Positions 46,401 through 56,274 of a DNA stretch of 64,000 nucleotides are shown one piece after another. The stretch lies in NCBI GenBank assembly GCA_030760725.1, contig JASWHV010000004.1:52171136-52235135 (forward strand), given 5' to 3'. The position numbers and the translations under genes were made by a program. Under the pieces are notes generated by a model, which did not search any database, was not told the origin of the DNA, and was given only the letters and a program-made list of their open reading frames with translations. The stretch's first letter is position 1, and each line of letters opens with the position of its first letter. The stretch is from Neostapfia colusana. Taxonomy: Eukaryota; Streptophyta; Magnoliopsida; Poales; Poaceae.

Positions 46401-47935
46401 TCCATCACCTCACCATTACACCGGTGGAGGAGGAAGAGCCAAGTTTATACTTGGTTCCTTATGGATCACTGTACAACCTTGCCCTCATCCCTACTATTAG
46501 GGAGGACATCATTGCAGCTCAGAAAACAGATAAAGGCATGGCACATCTCCGGAGACGAATTGACGATGGGGAGATCAAATGTTTCCGGAAGGATGATGAG
46601 GGGACGCTGTGGTTCAATGACCGCATAGTCGTACCCCGAGATATGAAGTTGAGGAAAAAGATCCTCGATGAAGCTCACTTGTCCAAATACTCCATTCATC
46701 CGGGCAGCAACAAAATGTACCAAGATTTGAAAAAGAAATTTTGGTGGACACGGATGAAGCGGGAGGTAGCTAAGTACGTATCCGAGTGCGATACGTGTAG
46801 ACGAGTGAAAGCTGATCACATGAAGAAATCAGGGCTGTTGCAACCCCTGAAGATCCCGGCATGGAAATGGGAAGATGTGAGCATGGATTTCATTGTAGGA
46901 TTACCTCTAACAGCCAACAAGCATGATTCCATATGGGTAATCGTTGATCGGCTAACCAAGACGGCTCACTTCATTCCGGTGAATACACGTTACAATGCCG
47001 GCAAATATGCGGAGCTATACATAGCAAAGATTCTATGCCTATACGGGATACCCAAGACCATTGTCTCAGATCGAGGTGCATTATTTGTATCTCGCTTTTG
47101 GGAGCAGCTACACGCTGCATTGGGTACTAAGTTGATCAGGAGCTCCGCCTATCACCCTCAGACGGATGGTCAGACAGAAAGGGTGAATCAAGTCCTGGAA
47201 GACATGTTGAGAGCATGTGCCATCCACCATGGTAGGAACTGGGATGATCACCTACCCTTGGCGGAATTCTCGTACAACAACGGTTATCAGGCGAGTATCA
47301 AAATGGCACCTTACGAAGCTCTCTATGGTCGTAAATGCCGCACCCCATTAAATTGGTGCGAGTCCGGTGAAAGGGTCACATTCGGGGTTGATATGGTGAA
47401 CGACGCCGAGGAGCGCGTTCGGACAATTCAAGCCAATTTGAAGGCCGCTCAATCCCGACAGAAGAGCTACGCTGATAAGAGGCGTAGGCCGTTACACTTT
47501 GACGTTGGGGAACACGTGTACCTCCGCGTATCTCCAATGAAGGGCGTGCACCGATTCGGTGTGAAGGGGAAGCTCGCTCCCCGTTTCATTGGACCCTACG
47601 CTATCACCGAGAAGTGTGGACCAGCAGCGTATCGATTGGAGCTACCGGCATCTCTGGCTGGTGTCCATGATATTTTCCATGTTTCGCAACTGCGAAAATG
47701 CTTGAAGCATACAACTGCTGTTCCTACCGAAGACATCGGCGAGCTGAAGCCGGATTTAACATATGATGAATATCCGGTGGGAATTCTTGATGAGAAAGCC
47801 AGGACCACGCGTAGCAGAACGTTATGGTTCTACAAAATACTCTGGAGTAACCACACCGCCGAGGAAGCAACGTGGGAGAGCGAGGAGTTCCTTCGCTCAA
47901 ACTACCCGGAGTTCATGGCTTCTCAACACGGGTAA
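43403..47935 (+). CDS. gag-pol: Gag-Pol polyprotein of E2 (1,510 residues)
   Basis: Structural protein and enzymes for retrotransposition in one frame. I chose ATG 43403 because E1 starts at the same codon and it follows TTGCAG. The open frame reaches back to 43196. Gag core lies at about residues 85-260, followed by a Pro/Gln-rich linker and a zinc knuckle CFTCGQAGHFAKDC (351-364). Protease has DSG at 427. RT has D676 and FIDD with D740/D741. RNase H has D887, E924 and D949. Integrase has a zinc finger (H1092 to C1129/C1132) and a D1162, D1223, E1259 triad with 35 residues between the last two. The C-terminal segment 1455-1505 (ARTTRSRTLWFYKILWSN, EEATWESEEFLRSNYPEF) resembles the chromodomains of chromoviruses, which bind histone marks and guide integration. 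All catalytic residues are present and there is no stop or frameshift between Gag and Pol. Confidence 0.95.
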   Translation: MVRTRTTHEVGGSSQGGGDDSQPPAYDSTPQQQPPPPPPLTLADVIAALVGGREEQTDLLRTIVQNTSQAGGRQERGPREPREVSYSDFMSTHPPVFTEAEEPLEADNWLRTIESKFGLLQCTERQKTLFAAQQLHGAAGAWWANYVASRPAGHAVEWQEFREAFRAYHIPPGIMKRKFQEFLELKQGGRSAHDYSRAFNHLAQYASDYISTEEKKREHFYRGLHPEMKTHLVQWNRGTFNDLVNAAIMQEDAQRELAAEQRKRSAPPSSGGSGAPQKYRMVYRTPSGQQWQPPARPQRFGGRPFQAPPFRPPMPPPKQQQQQTVPRAFPPPQRAPGFRPPISGGPPRFTCFTCGQAGHFAKDCPQGQQSSGQAQFQGGARGRPPVKKVGQRTGGVRNLDNEDAPEGDNVLAGTFTLNHQAIVILFDSGATHSFISASYVAKHQLQVFPTDCTYMICSPGGKISANMMIPKAPLCLGGKLYPTTLIILMGQKIDAILGMSWLQYHGAVLETRTRTIHLNSPFHRPHSMMLDMPVREVLAINNAEVLKLEDIPVVREYPDVFPDDLPGMPPERDVEFKIELAPGTTPISRRPYKMAPNELAELKEQLNDLLSKGFIRPSSSPWGCSALFVKKKDETLRLCVDYRPLNAVTIKNKYPLPRIDILFDQLVGASVFSKMDLRSGYHQIKIRAEDIPKTAFSTRYGLYEYLVMSFGLTNAPAHFMYLMNSVFMPELDKFVVVFIDDILVYSKTEAEHAEHLRIVLQRLRDHKLYAKFSKCEFWISQVPFLGHIISAEGSAVDPSKIEQVLKWKAPTSVHEVRSFLGLAGYYRRFIPSFSKLAKPMTELLKKGTKYVWNTACEGAFRTLVKHLTTAPVLAQPDTTKPFDVYCDASGIGLGCVLMQEGRVVAYGSRQLRNHEQHYPTHDLELAAVVLALKMWRHYLLGNLVHLYTDHKSLKYIFTQKELNMRQRRWLELIKDYEIEIHYHPGKANVVADALSRKSHVHHLTITPVEEEEPSLYLVPYGSLYNLALIPTIREDIIAAQKTDKGMAHLRRRIDDGEIKCFRKDDEGTLWFNDRIVVPRDMKLRKKILDEAHLSKYSIHPGSNKMYQDLKKKFWWTRMKREVAKYVSECDTCRRVKADHMKKSGLLQPLKIPAWKWEDVSMDFIVGLPLTANKHDSIWVIVDRLTKTAHFIPVNTRYNAGKYAELYIAKILCLYGIPKTIVSDRGALFVSRFWEQLHAALGTKLIRSSAYHPQTDGQTERVNQVLEDMLRACAIHHGRNWDDHLPLAEFSYNNGYQASIKMAPYEALYGRKCRTPLNWCESGERVTFGVDMVNDAEERVRTIQANLKAAQSRQKSYADKRRRPLHFDVGEHVYLRVSPMKGVHRFGVKGKLAPRFIGPYAITEKCGPAAYRLELPASLAGVHDIFHVSQLRKCLKHTTAVPTEDIGELKPDLTYDEYPVGILDEKARTTRSRTLWFYKILWSNHTAEEATWESEEFLRSNYPEFMASQHG

Positions 47936-47988
47936 GTCCCTATTACATCGCTATCTCTTCTTTTGTAATCTCGGGACGAGATTCTTTT

Positions 47989-48000
47989 AAGGGGGGAGGG
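47989..48000 (+). other. Polypurine tract, E2
   Basis: AAGGGGGGAGGG one base before the 3' LTR. Confidence 0.92.
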
Positions 48001-48001
48001 A

Positions 48002-51000
48002 TGTAAAAGCCCAAGAAAAGGGACTTGTAAAAAATTTTATGCACCTCACAACACAACAGTTTTGTTGTGGGTAGATTGTGAAATATTGTGAAGAGCAAGT
48101 GACCTCCCTCAAAGGAGTGAGTAGAAGGGAAAGCCTTCACTTTCACAAAGTAGGGTTTCTGCACATGAACATGAGAGGTTGAGCTCACCCTAGGATTTGA
48201 AAAGTCTTGGGAAGGTTCAGTCCAAAGCTCATGCAAATTCAACAATTTTTGAGGCACTTTTGGGTTATTTCAAAAAGAGGCCAATTTGAATGTAAATTCA
48301 AATTGCAGCAACTTTCATCACCCAAATTCAAAAGTTAGCTCCATATCTATACTCAGCACATTTTTCTGAGTAAACCCACCAAATTTCATCTCCATTGGAG
48401 CTCATCTTGTCAAGAGCTAAATTTGCAAGGATTCAAAACTGAATTTGAATTTCAGTTTAAATATGAAGCAAATTTAACCAAACAAAGTTTGAATTTGAGA
48501 ATTCAAATTCAAGCAAAGACTTGGTGACTAAGTCTCACATTAAATTGTGAGTAGCTGAGGATATTTTGGCACAACAGAATTCAGAAAATTGGAAAAAAAA
48601 CAAAAGAGTTAGAGGGGAGGCCCACTGGTCAGTAGACTTAGCACCGAAGTCTCTTCAGCCGACTCCTCGACCGAGCGCGCTCGCCAGCTGCAGCCAGCGG
48701 CGGCGACCGACCAACTCGGCCGGCCAGCTCCTGCTTCGGCATAGGAGGTGGCACAGCAGGTGTCGCGCTCTCCCCTGGCCTCAGGAGCCTATAAAAGGCC
48801 CGAGACCGCCGGCGAGTTACTGATTCTCGCGAAGTTCTGTAACCAGCAGCCTAGTCGCCCGAGCTCCGATCGTGTGCCACCCCAGCTGTGATCATCTTCC
48901 GGCTTCGACCTCCATAGGAAAGTGGAGCGCTAGATCGTCCTCAAGACCACCGCGCAAACCGTTCCAAGGTTCGACCTCTGTGCGCGGAGAATTTCTCAGT
49001 TTAGGGCGAGTAGCTCCTTTCGGGACCCGATTAGGTTTAGCAGAAATTTGGGAAGCATAGTGGGTGGGAGGCCGAACGGAGCTGTGAGAGAGCATCTAGA
49101 GGTTCTGGCGACCCTTCTCGTTCGAAAACCGGAAGGAAATCACCGCCGGAACCCTAAGTTCACCCTAGGACAGTATGGCGGAGGAGGGGGTCGCCGGTGA
49201 GGTCTGGGTTGCCGGCCGTTTAGGGCCCAACAGAGCTCATGCCGAGTTTCCCGAGGTTTCCTTGAGTGTGGCGACGCGATTAGCGCACGAAGAAAACGGT
49301 CAGAAGGGCGGGAACACATTGCCGAGGTAGCACAGAGGCATAGGGCTCGTCGCCAGCGAGCTATGGCGGTTAGCCGGTGGCGACATGGTGTCCAGCGGGT
49401 TCAGCACCCGAGATTACGTGGGGGCGGCGAGTTTCGTCGGCTCCGGTGAGCTAGATCGCCGGGAACGCTGACCTCGCCGGAGCTCCGGCGGCTCGGGGCG
49501 GCGACGTCGGGAGGTAGACGAAGGGCGCGGCCCCACCTGTCAGCCCCTGTGTTAATCGCGCGCGAGCGCGCGCGGTTAGTTCAATTTAAATGGGCGGGCC
49601 CCGCTGTCAGCCTCTGGTTTAGCGCGGGAGGGGATTTTCGGTAGGAAAATAATTCAGGGATTAGCTCAAACTTTAGAAATCCATAACCTTGGCTAGGAAG
49701 CTCCAAATTTAGTGATTCAAATTGGGTTGGATTCATCTTGCCTAGCTCTGTCCAGAGATACAACCCAATTTGTATGAAACCCATTAATTAATTCTGGAAA
49801 ATTCTTTAAAGCTTTTCAGCAAAAGAATTTTAGAGGGAGTTTGGTTCATCCAAAAATCCCCAAATTTTACCAGAATGTTCTTTAGGACATTAGTAAACCC
49901 CTGTAAAAGTTTCAGACCATTTGGAGTTGATTTGGTCAGAGCAATTCAAATTGGAAGGTACTGTGTTCATTTGAATACAGAAACATTTCCAGAGAAATTC
50001 CAAAACTTGGAAATTCAATTCTGGGCAAACCTTGAATCCAAAAATGCTAGGAAAATTCATGCAAACTCTATGAGCTATAGTTGAAATTCTAGATCATCAA
50101 GTTGAGCATGAACAGGGGTATTACATCAGAATAAATTCTTCCTTGCTTATCTGCTAAGAAAATTATTCTGAGCAAACCACTCCATGAAAAGTGCTAATGT
50201 TTGGTCCAGAGGGTTTTCTTGTGACAAGGAACTCACATAAAAATTCTCAGCTCCATTGGAGCTCTAGATCACCCCTGTCCTGTTTACCCACTTAAGGGAT
50301 TAATATGGAAAAGGGGGGAAAACCACTTAGCATTTAACCATGTGATTAAGTCCAAGCCAAACCACCAACACCAGTTCATATTTAAATTCTTAAACAAAGT
50401 TCCAGATATTAGAGGCTGGTTATTAGAACCAATAGTATAAGTCTTACTCTAAACTCACTTTTGCATATAAATTAACATGTAGTATTTCATTAACGTGTAG
50501 CCGTTGAAGAAGAGACTCCGGAAGTGCTGGACTTCCTCCTTCCGGACGAAGAACTAACTCCTGACCAGCAGCAACAAGGCAAGCCCCGGTTTGCATTAAC
50601 CCTTTTTAAAAAGTTTTACTTTGTATACATGTGTCATATGAAGTATGTATGTGCATTAGGTATCGGATGAATGAAACCCCACTTGCATAACCAAAGTTTC
50701 CTAAAAGAGTGAGGGTAGTGTCAAGGACCTCGAGTAGACAGGCTATGCTTAATGAGTCATAGGACTTCGGTACAAGTCGAGTAGTTGGAATCTACTCGCG
50801 AGATAGGCTGGGGACACACGGGTTCGGTTGAGTGATGTGAGATCACTTTAGTAATGAAAATGAGACTAGGCAGGGGCTAGGGCGCAGCAAGAGAGAGTCT
50901 TGTGTGCGCAGCCCTGTCCGTGTCGATTGAGGACCGATCCGTGTGCGGCCCTGCTGAACAAGTATTGAACGTACCGAAGGCATATCGGATATATGGGCCC

Positions 51001-51960
51001 CGATAAACCGATGTAGCCTAAACCTCCGGGCGTCGAGGCATAGCACACCGATTTATAGGTGTAGGTTGAGGGCAGCAAGGTGGAAATCTGCCAACGGGCA
51101 TAGAGAGATGCTCCGTGTGGAGAACCTCCTGCTCGTTTCGGTGCGACCGGTTCGACGTTTGGGCTGTTGGGTGAAAGGTTGTCCCGTACGACATCGAGTG
51201 AGCGTGCTGTGCAGCTCCACGGGTGGGCGTACGTGACGTGCTCTTTGGGTTTTCCCTGCAGGTGTATATCGAGTCGATTCGCCGTCCCTCGCGGTGACGA
51301 GTACTGCTTGTTCACTGCGTCGTAACGTAGACTAATGGATGAAATATGTTGATTCAATGATGCTGATTGATATAATTGTATTGCTACATGTGTGCCACCA
51401 AATACTGCTTACTAAATTTCAGATTTCATGAACTGTTAACTTGTTGCTAAAAGATGAACTAAGGATGAACTTGTAGGCGTGTCCTTTTGCTGAAATGTTA
51501 CTATCCTATGTCCATTGTACACCTCACGTAGAGTTTCATGCTTAGGTGAGTCGGTTAAGCCTTGTTGAGCCTTTGTGCTCACGGTTGCTGCTTAAGTGTT
51601 TTTCAGGTGAGGAGCCACCCACGGACTCGGGGTACGAGTCCACCGGCGAGGGTTACCCTCCGTCGGGGACCACGGCTGAGTGGGAGCCGTACACGCCGCG
51701 CTGAGCTGAGACGTGCAGCTAGTGTGGGTTGCCCTAGGGCGGGGCAACCGACTTTTGCTAGATAGGCGGGCGTGAGTTGTTTAGTGTAGTCTTCCGCTGT
51801 GTAATAGAACAATAGTTGTAACTGAAGTTTGTACTTATTTGTACAGTTCAGCTGTTTTTCCCATGTAATATATGGTGTTCTTATGACGTGTGCTGTCGGG
51901 TGTCGCATCGCGCGGCACCACCCACTGCGATCCTGGATGAGCGGATTTCGGTCCGCCACA
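48002..51960 (+). repeat. E2 3' LTR, 3,959 bp
   Basis: Same length as the 5' LTR and collinear with a constant offset of 10,409. TATA box at 48790-48796. It ends CCGCCACA and is followed by the right TSD copy CTATC at 51961. Confidence 0.95.
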
Positions 51961-51965
51961 CTATC
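51961..51965. other. Target site duplication of E2, right
   Basis: CTATC, identical to 37588-37592. Confidence 0.95.
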
Positions 51966-52724
51966 TGTCATAATCTTACTAAATTCTTGACAAAAAGGAT
52001 TTGTTAGTTGAACCAAATATAATATCGTCAACATAGATTTGGCAAATGAAGATATCATCATCAAGGTGTTCAGTAAACAAAGTGTAATCAACTTTTCCAA
52101 TCTTGAAGTCATTTTCAACCAAAAAATCTGTAAGGCACTCATACCGAGCTCTAGGAGCTTGTTTGAGGCCATAGAGAGCCTTACGCAGTTTGAACACATA
52201 GTCGGGGTACTCTTGATCATCAATGAGAATTCATTTTGGGCACGCTTGATGAACTTCTTGAGGGTTCCTTGAGTTTTTGTCTTATCATATAAAAAGAAAA
52301 CCCACGTGAAGCGTGAAAAATCATCAACAATGACTAGACAATATTTATTACCACCGATGCTTATGTAAGAAATTGGACCGAATAGATCCATGTGGAGGAG
52401 CTCAAGTGGTCCTGTTGTCGTCATGACATTCTTCACGGGATGGGGTGCTCCTAATTGCTTCCCTTCCTTGCACGCTCTACAAGGCCTGTCTTTCTCAAAA
52501 ACAGCATCCTTTAAACCTCGGATGTGATCGCCTTTAAGGAGTTTTTGAAGATTCCTCATACCAACATGTGCTAGCCGTCTATGCCACAGCAAACCCATGT
52601 TAGTCTTTGCAATCAAGCATGTGTCCAGTTCGGCTTTATCTTTGTTGAAGTCAACTAGATAAAGTTTTCCCTTTAACACACCCTTGAATACAATTGAGTT
52701 ATCACTCCTTCTAGAGATAGTCAC
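51966..52724 (-). pseudogene. Copia integrase N-terminal part fused to RT middle
   Basis: Minus strand: the pre-integrase zinc-binding segment (LWHRRLAHVGMRNLQ ... CRACKEGKQ) and the start of the integrase core (LHMDLFGP, VIVDDFSRFTWVFF) run to NEF near 52227. There the sequence jumps to RT (DYVFKLRKALYGLKQAPRA at about 52200, then ICQIYVDDIIFGSTN near 52030). The rest of the integrase core and the RT fingers are missing, which is a large internal deletion with a frame change. Past 51961 the text is interrupted by E2. Confidence 0.88.
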
Positions 52725-53225
52725 ACCCTCATTAGTGAATTAACAATTATAACCCTTGTCACATAATTGAGATATGGACAAAAGTTTATAATCCAAGGAG
52801 TCAACGTGTAAAACATGAGAGAGAGTATGCTGTGATGAAATTGCAATTTTAGCGGTACCAAGCGCTCTTCCTTGACTATTATCACCAAATTAAATGCCTT
52901 CGCTTGGATCTTCATTTTTCTTCATATTCCACAAACATTCTTCTTTCTCTGGTCATCTGATTGGTGCATCCACTATCTAGCACCCATTTTGCTCCACCGG
53001 ATGAATAAGTCTACAAAAGACAAATTATGCCTTGGTCTTAGGTACCCAAGCTTGCTTGGGTCCTTTGAGGTTAGTCACAAGTGATTTGGGCACCCACACA
53101 TGAGACTTGGTGTTCCCATGGCGTGGCCAAACATATTTAGCATAAACTCTTCCAAGATTACTTTTCATAAGTACATATGAAGCATCAAAAGTTCTAAATA
53201 GAAGTTGTTGTTCATATGTGTTCAC
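52725..53225 (-). pseudogene. Copia protease and linker
   Basis: Minus strand: a linker with HVWVPKSLVTNLKGPKQAWVPK (near 53030-53110), then LDSGCTN, the protease active-site motif, near 52970, where the His usual after CTN is Gln. Frameshifts on both sides separate it from gag and integrase. Confidence 0.78.
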
Positions 53226-55531
53226 AGTGTTAAATTTATCAACATTATTAAGTTTTCTAACTTGAGAAGAGTTTCCCTTGACAAAGGCAATGCAACCCTT
53301 GTTATTCTTGTGGCTTCTAGCATTTTACTTTTCACCATAAGAATATCCAATGCCATATTTGACATTAAGAGGTCTTGTTACCGAGTATGCACTGCGTGCA
53401 TACTTGATCTTCTCCTTGTCAAATACGCCACTTTGAGAAGATTGCTTGTCCTTTGTCGAGTCTGGCTCTTTCTTCAAGTTAGTGTCACTTTTGGCACAAG
53501 CACAAGTAATACTAGTTTCGGATTTTATATGTTGAGAAGATGAGCTTGAAGTGGATGAAGAACCACTTTGCTTGAGTGACTCAACTTGTACCTCAAGGAT
53601 CTTGTTAACTTTGGTTAAGTTAGCAAGTTTATCCTTGATGGTGGCGTTTGAGTCTTATAACTTCAAGCAAGCTTCCTTGCTTGAAGCTAACTCAAGTTCT
53701 AGTGATTTACTTCGCTCCTTTTCAAGTTCAAGAAGCTTTTCAATCTCAAGATATTCCTCCTTTTGGGAGATGATCATATCTACCTGACAATTGACTAACT
53801 TCTCCATATCAACAAGCTTAGCAAATAGAAATTTCATCTTAACAGATGTCTTTTTGTCTAAACCCCTAAGCTTATATTCATTTTCATCACTGCTATCATC
53901 CTCACTAGAATTATCACTATCACTAGTAAAAGAATGCGAGAAGGAAGATTTAGTTGTTACCTTTCTTTTAACTTCCTTTGCCATTAGACAGGTGTTGTCG
54001 GTGTCCTTCCATGCGCCCATGGTTGGGAAGAGAGTGGATTTCTTGGTAGTCTTCTTTATGGCTATGGTGGCCATCTCCTCTTCTTCTTCAGATGAGGATT
54101 CATCATTGGAGTCCCACTCCTTCCCTAGATGCGCTTGGCCATATTGCTTCTTCTGCTTGAACATTTTATTTGGTTGAGGCTTGTTGTCTTTAGTCTTCCT
54201 CTTATTTTCTTTATATGGACAATCTACTGTGAAGTGATCATATTCTCCGTAGTTGTAGCACGCCCGTGTCATTTTGGCTCTTTGTTTGTCCCTTTGTCTT
54301 CCTTCGTTTGAGCTGCTACCCTTTCTTCTTCTCATCATTTTCTTGAACTTCTTCATGAACAAGATCATGTCTTCTTCATCGATATCACTACTTTCATCAT
54401 CACTGTCGTCTTCTCCATGAGCTTCTCGATCTTCTTTTGATACGGGTTTACAAGTTGACTTCAAAGCAACTCCTTTCTTCTTTGCCGAGGTGAGATCGGC
54501 AATTTCCTTGACATGCTTGGCTTGCTTCTCCATCATTTCAATGTTGATGATCTTGCCAAAAAGTTCATCTGGGGTCATTTTCCGATACCCGGGGCTTTCT
54601 CTAATCAGCAAAGAGTCACGTTGCGAGGCATGAATGCTCTGAGATTCAACTTCACGACCTCATGATCATTCCACTTTTTGCTGCCATAAGCACGGACTTT
54701 GTTGATAAGATTTATCAGTCGATTGTACATATCTTGTTGTGATTCATCTTCTTCTATCACGAATCTTCCCAATTCACCTTCAATCATTTCTATCTTGTCT
54801 TCGCGTACATGACAGTCACCTTCATGTGCGATTTGTAGTGTGTCCCATATCTCCTTGGCAATTTCGAGTCCATCCACCTTGGTGAACTCATTTCGGCTCA
54901 TTGATGACGTGATCACAGCTACAGCTTGTGCATTCCGATGAACGGCTTATTCTTGGCTTGGAGTCAGCTCTTCATCATCCTTCGGGATATCTATCCCTGT
55001 ACACACTATATGCCACTAACTTGGGTTAAGAGATATAAGGTGCATTTTCATGTTTTATCTCCACATTGAATAGTCGTTGCCATCAAAGTAAGGTGCTTTC
55101 CCTAGAGGAATTGATAAGTAATGACTATTGTTAGAATTCAAACGTTCATAGTCAAAAGGATATCTGGAGTAGTCTGTGTGACTACCCCCTTTCTTCTTCT
55201 TTTCATCATCGATCTTCTTCTTCCCTTTTGGGGAGAGTGCCTTCTTCTGTAGAAGAGCCTTGAGTTGGAGCACCTCCTCATCATCGTCCTCACTGTCTTG
55301 AATGGCGTCGAATAGCTTCTTTAGCTTTTGAGTCCTTTCATCATCACCCTTTTCATCATCGAACTTCTTGTGTACATCCTTGATGTCTGACATCGTCTCT
55401 TCGAGCGGTGAGTCTCTTTTGAAGAGTTTAGCTCTGATATCAATTGAGTCTCTTCGAGCGCTGATTTTTGTGCAGTAAGTGTGATTTCTATCACTTGAGC
55501 TCTTGGGGTGTGTTTCTCCAACACACTCCAT
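53226..55531 (-). pseudogene. Copia gag, broken
   Basis: Minus strand in three main pieces. The N-terminal piece has a DDE/K-rich start, then LGKAPYFDGNDYSMW (ends 55055). The middle piece has FTKVDGLEIAKEIWDTLQ, the copia Gag core (54605-54916). The C-terminal piece (54611-53655) has an acidic stretch, a zinc knuckle CYNYGEYDHFTVDC with its second Cys changed to Tyr, Lys/Glu-rich segments and a coiled coil. Stops lie near 54960-55055 and a frameshift near 54608. 53226-53654 continues the C-terminal tail in another frame. Confidence 0.85.
55431..55442 (-). other. Primer binding site of the copia element, one mismatch
   Basis: GCTCTGATATCA on plus equals TGATATCAGAGC on minus, one base from the tRNA-iMet PBS. 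It lies beside the remnant of the 5' LTR. Confidence 0.75.
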
Positions 55532-55715
55532 ACTAAGTAATCTAATCTTTTCAGCTCCTGAGCTCTCATCATTTTAGATCCTAATTCTCCTTTCTTTTTG
55601 CGCTTTCTTCCTAATTTCTTTAAAAACCTGCGCTTATCTCAACGATTTTGTTAGGGTCTCGTTTGTTTGTCATAAATCAACCAAAACCCACAAGGGATGC
55701 CTAGATGCAATTTCA
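55460..55715 (-). repeat. Copia 5' LTR remnant, about 256 bp
   Basis: Collinear with 31857-32111 of the 3' LTR, so only the first fifth of the LTR is left. The other 1,050 bp, including TATA and palindromes, are gone. The joint to the PBS side carries TCTCTTCGAGCG (55449-55460), a copy of 55396-55407. Confidence 0.85.
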
Positions 55716-56274
55716 CTAGTTCAATGGATCTGGATCCCGTCATCAGCCATATCCTGAACTCAAGCAACACCTGCACATGTATAAACAACCAATACTTTCG
55801 AGCACAAGTCCGCGACTTGACTTACGTTAGTTCCGAAAACCACAACACCTTACGTGAACACCTCACATAAGCATGTTGCAAACCATAACAAAATGTTAAC
55901 CACCGTAAACAGCCGTAACACTTCAAAAACTTAGTAAAAGAATACTAAGCAAACTTTCCATAGATGTAAAGCAAGTTCGAAACATTTGCATGGTAAAAAC
56001 AGAACCATTGCGATTTAGCTCCGGACCTTGCCAAAACTAACCGGACCTTGAGCTGGAGCTTACCAAAGCTAGCAGAACCTAGCACCGGAACTTACCAAAG
56101 CATGTCAGACCTACCGCTAGAGCTAACCAAACACATGTCGGACCTAGCCATAGCATTTCGGACCTTACGTCGGATCTTGTCGGAGCTTGGACCTAGAGTC
56201 GGACCTTGACAAAAAGAGTGTTTTGGCAGAATTCAAAATATTTTATCGTCATAGCCAATATATTCAGCAAACAT

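Larger units (their letters stand above)
37593..51960 (+). mobile_element. E2: complete Ty3/gypsy Tekay/Del-like chromovirus, 14,368 bp
   Basis: LTRs at 37593-41551 and 48002-51960 have equal length (3,959 bp) and I noticed only two base differences (38333/48742 and 39839/50248). The exact TSD is CTATC. The PBS is at 41555, the PPT at 47989, and there is a single uninterrupted Gag-Pol frame. RT, RNase H, then integrase order makes it Ty3/gypsy. The integrase C-terminus carries a chromodomain-like segment. Long LTRs and this tail fit the Tekay/Del lineage. It is inserted in the RT-coding part of the copia element. All parts needed for autonomous movement are visible. Whether it is transcribed cannot be told. 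Confidence 0.95.
30808..55715 (-). mobile_element. SIRE/Maximus-type Ty1/copia element, minus strand, with nested insertions
   Basis: The outer ends are TGAA (30808) and TTCA (55715), flanked by CTAGA (30803-30807) and CTAGT (55716-55720), a 5-bp TSD with one mismatch. Reading minus: a 5' LTR remnant (55715-55460), PBS, gag, protease, integrase, RT, RNase H, a third ORF, PPT, and a 1,304-bp 3' LTR. Nested inside are E2 (37593-51960) and a solo X LTR (32416-34125). Integrase precedes RT, which defines copia. The third ORF after pol points to the SIRE/Maximus lineage. The net length without E2 and its duplicated target is 10,535 bp, still including the solo X LTR. It is dead through many frameshifts, an integrase-RT deletion and loss of most of the 5' LTR. 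Confidence 0.88.
29709..56274 (-). mobile_element. X LTR copy A, split by the copia insertion
   Basis: Two segments, 29709-30807 and 55721-56274, together about 1.65 kb. They are collinear with the solo X LTR at 32416-34125. That copy has the uninterrupted text CTAAGACTAGTTCAATGGAT near 33500 and so shows the empty site. The minus-strand LTR end has a PBS next to it at 29695. The far end lacks about 11 bases relative to the solo copy and abuts a Tekay LTR fragment. A TATA-like CTTATATA on plus lies at 30307-30314. The element class is undetermined because no coding region remains. Everything between 30808 and 55715 is inserted material. Confidence 0.78.
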
